Source: Rhodobiaceae bacterium (GTDB lineage Bacteria > Pseudomonadota > Alphaproteobacteria > RS24). From it: 64,000 nucleotides of DNA. The notes under the pieces were generated by a model, which did no database searches, was not told the origin of the DNA, and saw only the letters and a program-made list of their open reading frames with translations. The first letter of the stretch is position 1. The number at the start of each line of letters is the position of its first letter. Shown here in pieces: positions 37,078 to 47,267 of this stretch. The stretch spans positions 28,748 to 92,747 of the forward strand of contig JAHEGN010000004.1 in NCBI GenBank assembly GCA_024645085.1, in the 5' to 3' direction. A program made the translations under genes and the position numbers.

Positions 37078-38466
37078 ATGAGCGAAACAGTTTTACACAT
37101 TATCGGCGGCGGTCTAGCCGGATCAGAGGCAGCATGGCAGGCGGCGCAAGCTGGCGTTAAAGTGGTTGTGCATGAAATGCGGCCCGTGCGCAAAACCGAT
37201 GCCCATGTTACCGATCATTTGGCCGAGCTGGTATGCTCCAATTCCTTCCGTTCAGACGATGCTGAAAATAATGCTGTCGGACTGCTGCACGCCGAATTGC
37301 GCGATGCCCAGAGCCTGATTATGGCTTGCGCTGACACCCACCAAGTACCCGCCGGTGGCGCTTTGGCCGTCGATCGCGAAGGATTTTCAGCCGCCGTCAC
37401 TCAAGCCCTCGAAGCGCACGAAAATATCACCATTGAGCGCCAAGAAGTGACGCAAATACCGGCTGATTGGCAGCATGTCATTATCGCCACCGGCCCGCTG
37501 ACCTCACCGGCTTTGTCTGAGGCGATAGGCGACATGACGGGCCGCGATAAATTGGCATTTTTCGACGCCATTGCGCCGATTATTTATCATGACTCCATTG
37601 ACTTGGATATTTGCTGGTATCAGTCTCGCTATGATAAGGGCGCACCGGGAAGTGATGGCAAAGATTATATCAACTGCCCGATGGACGAAGCACAATATAA
37701 CGCTTTCTTGGACGCTTTGATTGCCAGCGATACCGCCGATTTCAAACAATGGGAAGCCGACACACCCTATTTCAACGGCTGTTTGCCGATTGAAGTGATG
37801 GCCGCGCGCGGACGCGAAACCCTGCGCCATGGGCCGATGAAACCGCGCGGACTGACCAATGCGCATCAACCCGACATCAAACCCTATGCGGTTGTGCAAT
37901 TACGCCAAGACAATGCGCTGGGCACTCTGTTCAATATGGTCGGCTTTCAAACCAAATTAAAATATGGCGCCCAAACCGACGTTTTTAAGCTCATTCCGGG
38001 GTTAGAAAATGCCCGTTTCGCACGCCTCGGTGGCTTGCACCGCAACACGTTTTTGAATAGTCCAACATTGCTCGACACTGAGTTACGCCTGAAAAACGCG
38101 CCCAATATCCGTTTCGCCGGACAAATTACCGGCGTCGAAGGCTATGTCGAAAGCACCACGATTGGGCTTTTGGCCAGCCGTTTTGCCGTTGCGCAAATTC
38201 TTGGCACGCCGATAAACGCCCCGCCGGCCACCACCGCTTTTGGTGCACTTTTGGCACATATTACGGTGAATGCTGAGGCCAGTAGTTTCCAGCCAATGAA
38301 CGTTAACTTTGGACTCATGCCGGTGCTTGGCGATTTGCCGCCGCCAATCGGTGAAGACGGTAAGCGGTTGCGCGGTAAGGCCCGTATGCAGGGCAAAAAA
38401 ATCGCCCGCCAGCAAGCGTTTACCTCACGGGCACGACAAGATTTTAAAAATTGGCTGGCCTCATAG
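37078..38466 (+). CDS. trmFO: tRNA (uracil-54-C5)-methyltransferase TrmFO
   Basis: FAD-dependent enzyme that forms ribothymidine 54 in tRNAs with methylenetetrahydrofolate as carbon donor. The 462 residues begin with the FAD fingerprint [15 protein letters not shown] (6-20), then [12 protein letters not shown] and [19 protein letters not shown], the TrmFO signature. The [13 protein letters not shown] and [12 protein letters not shown] segments follow. The end overlaps a convergent squalene/phytoene-synthase-family gene by 6 bp, an order common in alphaproteobacteria. Confidence 0.97.
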   Translation: MSETVLHIIGGGLAGSEAAWQAAQAGVKVVVHEMRPVRKTDAHVTDHLAELVCSNSFRSDDAENNAVGLLHAELRDAQSLIMACADTHQVPAGGALAVDREGFSAAVTQALEAHENITIERQEVTQIPADWQHVIIATGPLTSPALSEAIGDMTGRDKLAFFDAIAPIIYHDSIDLDICWYQSRYDKGAPGSDGKDYINCPMDEAQYNAFLDALIASDTADFKQWEADTPYFNGCLPIEVMAARGRETLRHGPMKPRGLTNAHQPDIKPYAVVQLRQDNALGTLFNMVGFQTKLKYGAQTDVFKLIPGLENARFARLGGLHRNTFLNSPTLLDTELRLKNAPNIRFAGQITGVEGYVESTTIGLLASRFAVAQILGTPINAPPATTAFGALLAHITVNAEASSFQPMNVNFGLMPVLGDLPPPIGEDGKRLRGKARMQGKKIARQQAFTSRARQDFKNWLAS

Positions 38467-39159
38467 CCGACCAAGCGTTGCCATTTTCAAAATATGCCAT
38501 TGATAGGCGAGCAGTGATTTTTGCTTTGGCCAATGCGCCGCTTGATAGCGCGCCAGACCAATCGGTAAAAAGGCTGGCAACGCTGCCTTGCGTTGACGCC
38601 GCGGCAAGCTATTGAAACGCTTACACGCCGTATCAAGAAACGCATGCGCGGCCATGGCCATGCGGGGATGACCAATAGGTGTGAGCCGCAATAATTCAAA
38701 ACCATGTCCGGCTTGCGGGGCGATTTGGCGTATCTCTGGGTCTTCCACCGCCAACATATCCAAGGACAAATTCATAAAAGCCCCGCCTAAGCCCTCGCAA
38801 AATGGTGAACACGCCATCAGACTGCGTTCCTCGTCGAGATCTAGTTCGCTTTGCCGACCATCAATGAGCTGTAACATGATATCAAAATTGACCGGACAAT
38901 CGAGCAAGGCGGCGCCAATTGGGCTGTCACCAGCATTTTGTTCAGCCAGACCGGCCACTAAATCGCGCCACCATTGCAATCGAATAGCGCCAATCATTGG
39001 GTCGCTGACCATGTGCGGAATACGCGCCATATCGGCATAGGCATAATAAATCGCCAGCAATTTCGGCCGTGAGGCAGCGGGCGCGAATAAATGCGTCAAA
39101 TATAAATCGCCATCAAAGCCGCGTAGCTCATTGCGCAAAGTTGTTTCGTTTAAGCTCAT
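38461..39159 (-). CDS. Squalene/phytoene synthase family protein (NDUFAF6-like)
   Basis: A 232-residue protein of the trans-isoprenyl diphosphate synthase (HH) family. Characteristic segments are [22 protein letters not shown] and [10 protein letters not shown]. The classical DxxxD substrate motifs of squalene synthase are not clear, and the protein resembles the short alphaproteobacterial relatives of mitochondrial complex I assembly factor NDUFAF6. Terpene synthesis is therefore doubtful. The gene starts 18 bp after a strong terminator of the upstream membrane-protein gene, so it may be weakly read from its own promoter. It overlaps trmFO by 6 bp at the 3' ends. Confidence 0.82.
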   Translation of the reverse strand: MSLNETTLRNELRGFDGDLYLTHLFAPAASRPKLLAIYYAYADMARIPHMVSDPMIGAIRLQWWRDLVAGLAEQNAGDSPIGAALLDCPVNFDIMLQLIDGRQSELDLDEERSLMACSPFCEGLGGAFMNLSLDMLAVEDPEIRQIAPQAGHGFELLRLTPIGHPRMAMAAHAFLDTACKRFNSLPRRQRKAALPAFLPIGLARYQAAHWPKQKSLLAYQWHILKMATLGRL

Positions 39160-39171
39160 CTTGCTCCATCC

Positions 39172-39200
39172 AAAAAAAAGGCCGCATTAGATGCGGCCTT
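39172..39200 (-). terminator. Rho-independent terminator after the PuuD-like gene
   Basis: A 10-bp stem AAGGCCGCAT / ATGCGGCCTT with a 3-nt loop (39178-39200) is followed on the minus strand by eight T residues. It stands 22 bp after the stop of the PuuD-like gene and immediately before the squalene/phytoene-synthase-family gene. This is the clearest terminator of the minus-strand block. Confidence 0.85.
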
Positions 39201-39221
39201 TTCTCTAATGCTTTATTTAAC

Positions 39222-39824
39222 TTAATAAAGGTTTTGCGCAGATACCATGGCAAAAAGCATCGGGATGGACAGCATAGTGTTGGTTCGTGAGAACAACATA
39301 GCTGTGCGCGCTGATGCGGCTTTCGTTTCTGCATCAGCTTCAACAATACCAAGGGCTTTTTTCTGATTTGGCCAAATAACGAACCAAACATTGAACCACA
39401 TGATAATGCCTAACCACATGCCAATACCAATGGCGATATTTTTCGGCACCTCAAAATCGTTCAGCGCGCCAAGCGCCAGAGCGTCATGGATATAGCCATT
39501 CAAATAACCTAGGATCAGGCCAGTGACGATGGTCGCCATAGCGCCCCAACGGAACCACCAAAGCGCCGCCGGTGCGATCACCTTACCAATGGCAGGTTTT
39601 TGATCATCTGGAATATTTGGCATATTTGGAATTTGCACGAAGTTGAAATAATACAACAGGCCAATCCACATAATGCCGCTAAGAACGTGGAGCCAGCGGA
39701 AAATAAACGCGTAGAAATTCGTATCGAAAGTTCCACCGCCGTTCAAATAAACCAGCTCAAGAATGAAAGCTAAAACAAAACCAGCGATAACTGTGTTTCG
39801 TAATGAAGATAAAATTGACGCCAT
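39222..39824 (-). CDS. PuuD-like (urate hydroxylase) membrane protein, no cytochrome c
   Basis: A 200-residue protein with about five to six hydrophobic helices. The RWLHVLSGIMWIGLLYYFNF and SRTNTMLSIPMLFAM segments match the membrane domain of PuuD, which in full-length form couples urate oxidation to a C-terminal cytochrome c. Here the cytochrome c domain (CxxCH) is missing; the protein ends at NLY. A strong SD (AGGAGGGG) precedes the ATG. It lies between secF and the synthase-family gene and is closed by its own terminator, so it is probably a separate transcript. Its true activity is open. Confidence 0.82.
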   Translation of the reverse strand: MASILSSLRNTVIAGFVLAFILELVYLNGGGTFDTNFYAFIFRWLHVLSGIMWIGLLYYFNFVQIPNMPNIPDDQKPAIGKVIAPAALWWFRWGAMATIVTGLILGYLNGYIHDALALGALNDFEVPKNIAIGIGMWLGIIMWFNVWFVIWPNQKKALGIVEADAETKAASARTAMLFSRTNTMLSIPMLFAMVSAQNLY

Positions 39825-39854
39825 ATTGATCCCCTCCTAATGCGAATCTGTTTG

Positions 39855-39891
39855 TTGCCCTAAGCCTACTACTGTGAGGATTTCAGGGCAA
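39855..39891 (-). terminator. Hairpin after secF
   Basis: Complementary arms TTGCCCT / AGGGCAA (39855-39861, 39885-39891) enclose 23 nt and start 5 bp after the secF stop on the minus strand. There is no T-run, so it is a possible weak terminator or mRNA-end structure only. Confidence 0.35.
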
Positions 39892-39895
39892 TCGG

Positions 39896-40816
39896 CTAAT
39901 CTGTTTGATTGCCTGACCAATCGCGCTTTACGCCTAAATGCAGCAATAAAGGTGAGGCAATGAAGATTGATGAATACGTCCCAACCAGAACCCCCCAAAT
40001 CATCGCAAAGGTAAAGCCACGAATAACCTCACCACCAAGCGTATAGAGCGCTATCAGTGCAATGAGCGTCGTCACCGAGGTCATCACTGTACGCGATAGC
40101 GTTTCATTGATCGCGACGTCTAGTAATTCATCCAGCGGCATTTTTTTGAACTTGCGCAAGTTTTCGCGCACACGGTCATAAACCACCACTGTGTCATTCA
40201 TCGAATAGCCAACAATGGTGAGAATGGCGGCCAAAATTGACAAGTTAAAGTCCAATTGCAGAAGCGAGAAAATACCGATGGTCAACACCACGTCGTGCAC
40301 CAAAGCCAGAACGGCGCCGACACTGAACTGCCATTCAAAGCGGAACCAAATGTAAATCAACATGCTAATAATGGCGGCCAAAACTGCCAGAATACCGGTT
40401 TGAATGAGCTCACCACTGACTTGCGGGCCGACAATTTCAACCCGACGTATTTCAAAGCGGCCTTGCAATTCATTGCGAATGCTCTCAACCGCGCTCAACC
40501 CACCCTGCGCCGACACGGCCTCTTCATCTTCCGAAACGCGAATAAGCGCGTCGCTAGGTGTGCCAAATTGCTGAATTTGCACTTCGCCGATATTGAGGCC
40601 AGTCAGTTGCTCGCGCAATTGCGCAATATCAATCTCGGCTTCGGAACTAATCTCAATCAGCGTACCGCCCTTGAAATCAATGCCGAAGTTCAAACCATTG
40701 CTGGTGAAGGCGCCGATGGAGCCGATTATCAACAAAACCGAAAGCACAAAGGCCATGACGCGATAGCGCACAAATTTTACTTTTGTGTCAGCGGCTATAA
40801 GTTTCAATGTCCACAT
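39896..40816 (-). CDS. secF: Protein translocase subunit SecF
   Basis: Partner of SecD in the SecDF complex, which uses the proton gradient to pull preproteins across the inner membrane. The 306 residues have a first helix (VMAFVLSVLLIIGSIGAF), the periplasmic P4 region opening with GLNFGIDFKGGTLIEI, and five further helices with IVGYSMNDTVVVYDRVREN. The second ATG (40816) is preferred as its spacing to AGGAT is better. It is 21 bp after secD. Confidence 0.96.
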   Translation of the reverse strand: MWTLKLIAADTKVKFVRYRVMAFVLSVLLIIGSIGAFTSNGLNFGIDFKGGTLIEISSEAEIDIAQLREQLTGLNIGEVQIQQFGTPSDALIRVSEDEEAVSAQGGLSAVESIRNELQGRFEIRRVEIVGPQVSGELIQTGILAVLAAIISMLIYIWFRFEWQFSVGAVLALVHDVVLTIGIFSLLQLDFNLSILAAILTIVGYSMNDTVVVYDRVRENLRKFKKMPLDELLDVAINETLSRTVMTSVTTLIALIALYTLGGEVIRGFTFAMIWGVLVGTYSSIFIASPLLLHLGVKRDWSGNQTD

Positions 40817-40837
40817 TGTCATATCCTCGCTAACCGA

Positions 40838-42454
40838 TTACAGCGGCAGCTGCGCTGGGCGGCCTTTGGCGCGCACCCATAGTGAAATAAAGAACCGCGT
40901 TAGCGTGAAAGCTGTAAACACGGAGGTGACAATGCCAATCGCCAAAGTGACCGCAAAGCCGCGAATTGGCCCTGAACCTAATTGGAACAGAATAATTGCC
41001 GCTAAAAGAGTGGTGACATTGGCGTCTAAAATTGTGCCAAGCGCCCGACTATAGCCGACATCAATGGCGGTAATCGGTGCCTTATTGGCGCGTAATTCTT
41101 CGCGAATGCGCTCAAAAATCAGAACATTGGCATCCACTGCCATACCGACAGTCAACACAATGCCAGCAATACCCGGTAATGTCAGTGTGGCTTGCAGCCC
41201 CGACAAAACCGCCATAATCAGAACCATATTAATGATAAGCGCGATATTGGCAAACAGGCCAAATAAATTATAGCTCAAAACCATAAAACCAATGACCGCG
41301 ACAAATCCGACTATCAGCGCAATCCGGCCAGCCGACACACTATCAGCACCCAGACCTGGGCCAACCGTGCGTTCTTCGAGAATATTCATCGGCGCAGGTA
41401 GCGCACCAGCACGTAAGAGAATGGCTAAATCATTGGCTTCTTGCACTGAGAAATTACCAGTAATACGCCCTGCTCCGCCAAGAATGGCTGATTGAATCAC
41501 CGGTGCCGAAATAATTTTATCATCCAAGACAATGGCAAAAGGCCGGCCAATATTCGCTTTAGTTACTTCACCAAATTTCTTGCCACCCACTGAGTCGAAA
41601 CGGAAATTAACCTCTGGCGCATTGGTTTGCGGATCAAAACCAATACTGGCATCAACCAAACGCTCACCACTCACCATAGCCCGACGGCGGATTAAATAAG
41701 GCACGGCTGGCTCTGTATCCGTATACACCAAACGGGCACCAGCAGGCGCCCGCTTGCCGCCCATTACGTCATAGGGGCTGGCATTTTGGTCAACCAAATG
41801 GAAATTCATTTTCGCCGTCTGTCCCAAAAGCGCTTTCAAACGCTGCGGGTCGTCAAGCCCAGGCACTTGCACAAGAATGCGCGTGTCGCCTTGCCGCTGA
41901 ATCGTCGGCTCTGTCGTGCCCAGCTCGTCAATCCGACGGCGGATAATTTCAATGGATTGCTGCAATGTGCGCGTGTTGCGCGCTAAAATTGCCTCCTCAG
42001 TTAAGGTCAGGGTAAAGCCCAAGTCCCCATTTTGAACAACATCTAAATCGACGGCATTGCTAAAACTGCCAAAAACCAGTGCTTCGACAGGCTGAGCCAA
42101 ATCTTCAAGAGCTTTCTTTGCCGCTTGCGATTGGCTGCTATCGCGCAAAGTAACTGACACACCATTGGAAACCCGACCTAAGCCCGTATAGCCAATACCC
42201 GCACCGCGCAGGGCAAGCCGAACATCACCGAGTAGTCCGTCAAGACGCTCATTTTGCACCGCCTGCATATCTACAGAAAGCAACAAATGCGACCCGCCTT
42301 GCAAATCAAGCCCAAGGTTTAATGCGCTTGAAGGCAAAATATCCGGCATGGATTGACGGGTTTGCTGACTTAAAAAATTCGGCAATGAAAACAAGATACC
42401 GGCCACAAACACGAGGGCCATACCGGCAATTTTGAGTTTTGAGAAATGCAGCAT
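40838..42454 (-). CDS. secD: Protein translocase subunit SecD
   Basis: Large subunit of the SecDF proton-driven export motor, 538 residues. The N-terminal helix is followed by LNLGLDLQGGSHLLL (D1 motif), a big periplasmic domain with RRIDELGTTEPTIQRQGD, and a C-terminal six-helix RND domain with AGIVLTVGMAVDANVLIFERI and RALGTILDANVTTLLAA. The length and motifs are regular. It is 8 bp after yajC and ahead of secF. Confidence 0.97.
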   Translation of the reverse strand: MLHFSKLKIAGMALVFVAGILFSLPNFLSQQTRQSMPDILPSSALNLGLDLQGGSHLLLSVDMQAVQNERLDGLLGDVRLALRGAGIGYTGLGRVSNGVSVTLRDSSQSQAAKKALEDLAQPVEALVFGSFSNAVDLDVVQNGDLGFTLTLTEEAILARNTRTLQQSIEIIRRRIDELGTTEPTIQRQGDTRILVQVPGLDDPQRLKALLGQTAKMNFHLVDQNASPYDVMGGKRAPAGARLVYTDTEPAVPYLIRRRAMVSGERLVDASIGFDPQTNAPEVNFRFDSVGGKKFGEVTKANIGRPFAIVLDDKIISAPVIQSAILGGAGRITGNFSVQEANDLAILLRAGALPAPMNILEERTVGPGLGADSVSAGRIALIVGFVAVIGFMVLSYNLFGLFANIALIINMVLIMAVLSGLQATLTLPGIAGIVLTVGMAVDANVLIFERIREELRANKAPITAIDVGYSRALGTILDANVTTLLAAIILFQLGSGPIRGFAVTLAIGIVTSVFTAFTLTRFFISLWVRAKGRPAQLPL

Positions 42455-42462
42455 GGAAATGC

Positions 42463-42786
42463 TTAGTCCTTTTTGACGGGTTCCGATTTGCTACGAACGG
42501 AAATAATCATACTCTTAACAACATTGACGCGCGTGTCTTTGCTCAGGTCAACTTCCAGCTCGTCTTCGCCAACTTTCGCGACTTTGCCGATCAACCCGCC
42601 CTGCGTCACCACAGTGTCGCCACGACGGACAGCGGCGAGCATAGCTTTGTGCTCTTTTTGACGCTTTTGTTGCGGCCGTAAGATCATGAAATACATAATG
42701 GCAAACACCATTACCAAAGGAAAAATCATATCCAATAGCGAGCCACCACCGGCGGCTGATTGGGCATAAGCGGATGTAATAAACAT
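42463..42786 (-). CDS. yajC: Preprotein translocase subunit YajC
   Basis: Small single-span subunit that joins SecDF. The 107-residue protein has a hydrophobic helix with PLVMVFAIMYFMILRPQQKRQKEH and then RRGDTVVTQGGLIGKV, both family hallmarks. The ATG at 42786 has GGAGAT upstream; the longer reading frame has no family sequence. It opens the yajC-secD-secF run and lies 100 bp after the LysM/M23 gene. Confidence 0.97.
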   Translation of the reverse strand: MFITSAYAQSAAGGGSLLDMIFPLVMVFAIMYFMILRPQQKRQKEHKAMLAAVRRGDTVVTQGGLIGKVAKVGEDELEVDLSKDTRVNVVKSMIISVRSKSEPVKKD

Positions 42787-42886
42787 GGAAATCTCCGTTA
42801 GAATTGACGCCGAGTATACGCATGGTTTGGCGCAAGGCAAAGACTTTAAGCGGCAAAATTGTCGAAAATTAAGGTGTTTTTCGTTT

Positions 42887-43804
42887 CTAAATCAATGATT
42901 TCGGATTTACCGCCCGCGTGCCCTTGCGCAATTCAAAATGTAACTGTGGGCGGTCGACATTGCCGCTATCACCGACCTCAGCAATCACTTGCCCCTGTTT
43001 AACACGGTCGCCGGCTTTTACGCGAAATGCTGACGTATGCGCATAGGCCGACACCCAACCGCCCGAATGCCGCACTAATAATAAATTGCCGTAGCCACGC
43101 AGTTGATTGCCGGCATAAACAACAACACCATTTTCTGCCGCTTTAATCGGCGTCCCCATGCTAGCAGCAATGTTAATGCCGTCATTGTGCAGACCGCCCT
43201 TTTTAGGGCCAAACTCAGAAATTACGCGGCCGTTGACCGGCACCAGAAAGCGACCAGCGCGACTGGGCGTGCTGGTCGCAGCAATTTTCTTAGCCTGGGC
43301 GCTAATTTGTTTTGTGGTGCGCACAACGCTTTGGCCATTAGGCACTTGAAGATTTTGCCCGACGCTTATCGTATAGGGCTTTTGAATATTATTGAGATTG
43401 GCCAAATCCGCCAGATTGGTATTGAACTGGCGCGAGATGGCGTAAAGCGTGTCATTGGCTCTGACCGTGTAAAATGCCTTGCGCGGGAGATTAATCTGAT
43501 CACCGGGCTCGAGATTATACGGCGGACGCGCATTATTGGCATCCAGCAAGGCGCGCATAGACACCCGATGGCGCTCAGCTAATTTGTAATAAGTATCGCC
43601 CTTGCGGACGGTGATGGTGCCAGATTTGCCACGCGGTAAAGAAACAGTACCATTGGGGTTATCAATCCACCATTTGCCGGTTTTGCCTTTTTGCGCGTCA
43701 TACCATTTGCCGCTGACCACCTGCCCACAACCGACAAGCGCAAACGCCAAAACCAAAATGACGGTAATGTGTCGAAAACGCGTACGGGTATGAGCTGCTA
43801 TCAT
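42887..43804 (-). CDS. LysM and M23-domain lipoprotein, probably non-catalytic (NlpD-like)
   Basis: A 305-residue envelope protein. The lipobox LVGC places lipidated C26. Two LysM peptidoglycan-binding domains follow (about 63-107 and 111-156), then a LytM/M23 domain (187-303). The zinc motif is degenerate: GLHNDGINIAA has Asn211 where the family Asp is expected and the His is out of register, though H256 (YAHTS) and H289 (LHFELRKG) remain. This points to an NlpD-like activator of amidases rather than an endopeptidase. It overlaps surE by 4 bp; the pcm gene usual between them is missing. Confidence 0.88.
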   Translation of the reverse strand: MIAAHTRTRFRHITVILVLAFALVGCGQVVSGKWYDAQKGKTGKWWIDNPNGTVSLPRGKSGTITVRKGDTYYKLAERHRVSMRALLDANNARPPYNLEPGDQINLPRKAFYTVRANDTLYAISRQFNTNLADLANLNNIQKPYTISVGQNLQVPNGQSVVRTTKQISAQAKKIAATSTPSRAGRFLVPVNGRVISEFGPKKGGLHNDGINIAASMGTPIKAAENGVVVYAGNQLRGYGNLLLVRHSGGWVSAYAHTSAFRVKAGDRVKQGQVIAEVGDSGNVDRPQLHFELRKGTRAVNPKSLI

Positions 43805-44586
43805 TCAAATAAATTTGCCATTTTCTGCTGCATGCCATTGTGCGTATGATTCATTTGTAGCGGCGTAACGGAAATATGCCCCTGCATAATGGCCTCGATA
43901 TCAGTGCCTGGTGTTGGCGTGGAGATAGCGCGCGTGAAGTCGTACCAATAATAAGGATTATTGCGCGGATCGAAGCGCTCTTGCAGCACCAACATCATTT
44001 TATCGCGCTTGCCCTGCGCGGTAACGCGAATTTCACAATCCTGCTCCAGCGTAATGTCCGGAAAGTTTACATTCATCAACGTTCCAGATGGCCACTCCAT
44101 TTGCAGGGTTTTGAGAATAATATCAGCGGCATATTTCTCAGCAATCTCAAATCTTGGGCCATGCATATAGGAAGCATCGGCATAGTTGAGCGCTTGCGAC
44201 AAAGCGACCGATGGAATGCCCATAACCGTGCCCTCTTTAGCGCCTGCCACCGTGCCTGAATAGGTTACATCCTCAGCGATATTCTGACCGAAATTCACGC
44301 CTGAAATAATCAAATCCGGCAGCTGATCTTTCAACATAGAGCGGGTTGCGACCATGATGCAATCGGCCGGCGAACCAGTGATGGCGAAACGTTTGGGGCC
44401 GCGCTCAATCAACCGCATAGGATGAGCCAGAGAAATAGAATGGCTGGCGCCGCTTTTTTCTTCGGCAGGCGCAAACACCCAAACATCATCGGATAATTGA
44501 TTGGCAATATTCACCGCCGTCAAAAGCCCCGGCGCGTCAATTCCATCATCATTGGTGACAACAATGCGGTTTAATTTTTTACTCAT
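43801..44586 (-). CDS. surE: 5'/3'-nucleotidase SurE
   Basis: Survival protein that dephosphorylates nucleoside 5'- and 3'-monophosphates. The 261-residue enzyme begins with the metal-binding [13 protein letters not shown] (8-20) and has [33 protein letters not shown] and GIPSVALSQ, all standard. It overlaps serS and the LysM gene by 4 bp each, so the three are translationally coupled. Confidence 0.97.
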   Translation of the reverse strand: MSKKLNRIVVTNDDGIDAPGLLTAVNIANQLSDDVWVFAPAEEKSGASHSISLAHPMRLIERGPKRFAITGSPADCIMVATRSMLKDQLPDLIISGVNFGQNIAEDVTYSGTVAGAKEGTVMGIPSVALSQALNYADASYMHGPRFEIAEKYAADIILKTLQMEWPSGTLMNVNFPDITLEQDCEIRVTAQGKRDKMMLVLQERFDPRNNPYYWYDFTRAISTPTPGTDIEAIMQGHISVTPLQMNHTHNGMQQKMANLFE

Positions 44587-45863
44587 TGGGATACCTCGAT
44601 TTTCTGTGCCCCGCCCATATAGGCTTGCAAAACATCTGGCACCGTAATCGAGCCATCATCATTAACATAATTTTCTAATACCGCCACTAAAGTGCGGCCA
44701 ACTGCCAGCCCAGAGCCATTCAGCGTATGCACGAAATGTGTGGCTTTTTCGCCATCGGCACGATAGCGCGCATTCATCCGGCGGCCCTGAAAATCGCCGC
44801 AATAAGAACAGCTCGAAATCTCGCGATAAGTGTCCTGCCCCGGCAGCCAAACTTCTAAATCATAGGTTTTACGAGCTGAGAACCCCATATCACCAGTGCA
44901 CAACAACATCACCCGATAAGGCAAACCCAGTTTCTGCAAAATCGTTTCAGCGCATTGTGTCAAACGCTCAAGTTCAGCCTCGCCACTATCGGCATCGACA
45001 ATGCTCACCAGCTCGACTTTGTTGAATTGATGCTGGCGTATCATGCCGCGCGTGTCGCGTCCCGCCGAGCCCGCTTCGGAACGAAAACATTGGGTTAAGG
45101 CGGTATAGCGATGCGGCAGGCTGGCGTGATTCAGAATTTGTTCACGCACCAAATTTGTTAAAGTCACCTCGGCAGTTGGTGATAGCCAAAAGCCGTTTTC
45201 CGTGCGGAATAAATCTTCGGCAAATTTGGGCAATTGTCCGGTGCCAAACACCGCCTCATCGCGCACCAAAACCGGCGGGCTCATCTCGCGATAACCAAAT
45301 TCTTGCGTATGCACATCGAGCATGAAATTGCCCAAAGCCCGCTCAAGACGCGCCAAATCATCGCGCAAAACAACAAATCGCGCGCCAGATATAGCGGCAG
45401 CTGCTTCAAAGTCCATTTGCCCCAGTGCTTCACCAATTTCAAAATGTTGGCGCGGATGATTAATCTGTCGCGGCGTGCCCCATTTGCGCAATTCAACATT
45501 ATCGGCCTCGTCAACCCCGTCAGGCACATCATCAAGAGGCACATTGGCCAGCACCGACAGCGCCGCTTCAAGCTCGGCCTTGAGCTGACGCTCGGCATCT
45601 TCGGCTTGCTGCAGCTCTTCTTTCAGGCCAGCCACTTCATCCATTAACGCTTGCGCCGCGGCCTCATCGCCTTGCCCTTTGGCTTGGCCAATTTTTTTCG
45701 AAGCCTCATTGCGTTTGGTTTGCAACTCTTGTGCCGTTTGAATGGCCTTGCGGCGTGCATCATCACGGGCCAATAATTCAGCCGAAACCACTGCCGCACC
45801 GCGCCGTTTCAGCGCTTGGTCAAAGGCGTCCGGATTTTCTCTAATGGCATTGATATCGTGCAT
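44583..45863 (-). CDS. serS: Seryl-tRNA synthetase
   Basis: Class II aminoacyl-tRNA synthetase charging tRNA-Ser (and tRNA-Sec). The 426 residues have the N-terminal coiled coil (about 25-105) and class II motifs: motif 2 [19 protein letters not shown] and motif 3 [18 protein letters not shown], with TSAL-like loop region before. The ATG at 45863 gives [14 protein letters not shown], the usual start; an earlier in-frame start adds 24 unrelated residues. It is 78 bp after tatC. Confidence 0.97.
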   Translation of the reverse strand: MHDINAIRENPDAFDQALKRRGAAVVSAELLARDDARRKAIQTAQELQTKRNEASKKIGQAKGQGDEAAAQALMDEVAGLKEELQQAEDAERQLKAELEAALSVLANVPLDDVPDGVDEADNVELRKWGTPRQINHPRQHFEIGEALGQMDFEAAAAISGARFVVLRDDLARLERALGNFMLDVHTQEFGYREMSPPVLVRDEAVFGTGQLPKFAEDLFRTENGFWLSPTAEVTLTNLVREQILNHASLPHRYTALTQCFRSEAGSAGRDTRGMIRQHQFNKVELVSIVDADSGEAELERLTQCAETILQKLGLPYRVMLLCTGDMGFSARKTYDLEVWLPGQDTYREISSCSYCGDFQGRRMNARYRADGEKATHFVHTLNGSGLAVGRTLVAVLENYVNDDGSITVPDVLQAYMGGAQKIEVSQ

Positions 45864-45941
45864 TTTCGACTCGCTCTGATTATTTGCATCTCTGGTATAA
45901 ATCGCTGACCCAATAAAATCTAGGCCCGTCGCCACAATGAC

Positions 45942-46730
45942 CTATAATGACGGCTCATCTTCAGCCACTGTAGGGCGTTTTTTCTGTATCGCCGCCACCG
46001 ACCAAATAGAAATTTCATAGAGCAGTAAAGTCGGCACGCCGAGGCCAATTTGGCTGATAATATCGGGCGGAGTTAAAATAGCGGCAACGGCGAAAACAAT
46101 GACCACCGCATAACGCCGTTTGGCGCGCAAATCATCGGCCGTGATTAGGCCAACACGGCCGAGTAAGGTCAGCACAACCGGCAATTGAAAACACAAACCA
46201 AAGGCCAACATCAACAACATGGTGAAAGACAAATATTCACTCACCCGATTAACCATACGCACTTCGGCGCCATCGGATGCGGAAATTTGCATGGCAAGAA
46301 AAAATTCAAACGCCAATGGCATGACAATGAAAAACACCAAAGCCGCACCAGCCGCAAAAAGCACGGGCGCGGCAATGAGAAATGGCAAAAACGCTGCCCG
46401 TTCATTGCGATAAAGGCCGGGCGCGATAAAGCGATAAAGCTGATAGGCAATATAGGGGAAGCAGATAAACAAGGCGGCGAACATGGCTAGCTTGATTTGC
46501 GTGAAGAAAAACTCATGCGGCGCCGTATATATAAGCTCTAGTGGTGCCGTTGGCCCGGCTGCCTGCTCGAAAGGCCATAATAAAAACGCAAATATATCGC
46601 CGGCAAAAAACAAGCAGACTGACAAAGTGGCGGCAAAAACCGCCAGCACCCACAATAGCCGCGCGCGCAATTCGATCAAATGGTCGAGCAATGGCGCTTC
46701 GCTGGCACCCAATGGGTCTGTGTCAGCCAT
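45942..46730 (-). CDS. tatC: Sec-independent translocase TatC
   Basis: Core receptor of the twin-arginine translocase for folded proteins. The 262-residue protein has six helices and the family markers [11 protein letters not shown] near the N-terminus, [17 protein letters not shown] and FxxPP-like [14 protein letters not shown]. The start at MADTDPLG (46730) is preferred; upstream codons overlap the end of tatB and are unrelated. It overlaps tatB by 8 bp and precedes serS. Confidence 0.96.
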   Translation of the reverse strand: MADTDPLGASEAPLLDHLIELRARLLWVLAVFAATLSVCLFFAGDIFAFLLWPFEQAAGPTAPLELIYTAPHEFFFTQIKLAMFAALFICFPYIAYQLYRFIAPGLYRNERAAFLPFLIAAPVLFAAGAALVFFIVMPLAFEFFLAMQISASDGAEVRMVNRVSEYLSFTMLLMLAFGLCFQLPVVLTLLGRVGLITADDLRAKRRYAVVIVFAVAAILTPPDIISQIGLGVPTLLLYEISIWSVAAIQKKRPTVAEDEPSL

Positions 46731-47022
46731 TATTGTCTTTCTCATCGGTGGTATCGAATAAATCCGGCACCCCAATATCCACTTCCTGCAAAGATTTTTT
46801 TAATTTTTTAATGTCGACTTCATCGCCGAGCTCGCTTGAAACACCGGTCGATATATCGCGCCCCATATCATCCATTTGGCCGCGAAACTCGGACGCAATT
46901 TGACGGAATTTGCCGACATATTGCCCCATTGTGCGCAACAGGCTAGGCAATTCGCGCGGCCCCACGACCAGCAAAATCACAACGCCCAAAACGAGCATTT
47001 CTGTCCAGCCAATATCAAACAA
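46723..47022 (-). CDS. tatB: Sec-independent translocase TatB
   Basis: Single-span Tat component that binds substrates with TatC. The 99-residue protein starts [20 protein letters not shown], with the transmembrane helix and the E8 and VGPRELP hinge of TatB, then an amphipathic helix ([13 protein letters not shown]) and an acidic tail. It is 11 bp after tatA and overlaps tatC by 8 bp. Confidence 0.95.
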   Translation of the reverse strand: MFDIGWTEMLVLGVVILLVVGPRELPSLLRTMGQYVGKFRQIASEFRGQMDDMGRDISTGVSSELGDEVDIKKLKKSLQEVDIGVPDLFDTTDEKDNNG

Positions 47023-47033
47023 AATCGGCTCCG

Positions 47034-47249
47034 CTATTTTTTATCTGAGTCAGCCTCAGAGGCCTCGCCGTCAATTGTCGGGCCAGTGGCATCGTCGACA
47101 GATGGCGTGTCAGCGCCCTCTTTCAGTCCGCGGCGAAAACTCGTAATGCCGGAAGCGACATCGCCCATCAGCGACGAAATACGACCGCGACCGAACAATA
47201 GAACCAGCAAAACTGCGACAACTAAAATTTGAACCCAACTAATGCCCAT
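47034..47249 (-). CDS. tatA: Sec-independent translocase TatA
   Basis: Pore-forming Tat component. The 71-residue protein is one helix ([20 protein letters not shown], 5-24) with the FGRG hinge, an amphipathic helix and an acidic tail. The length is normal for alphaproteobacteria. It follows the ABC ATPase gene by 18 bp and precedes tatB. Confidence 0.95.
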   Translation of the reverse strand: MGISWVQILVVAVLLVLLFGRGRISSLMGDVASGITSFRRGLKEGADTPSVDDATGPTIDGEASEADSDKK

Positions 47250-47267
47250 TTATCCGTTTCCTTCTTT

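Noticed and set aside
40256..40882. 208-codon open frame opposite secF/secD
   Set aside because: Antisense to unmistakable secF; composition is that of a reversed coding sequence.
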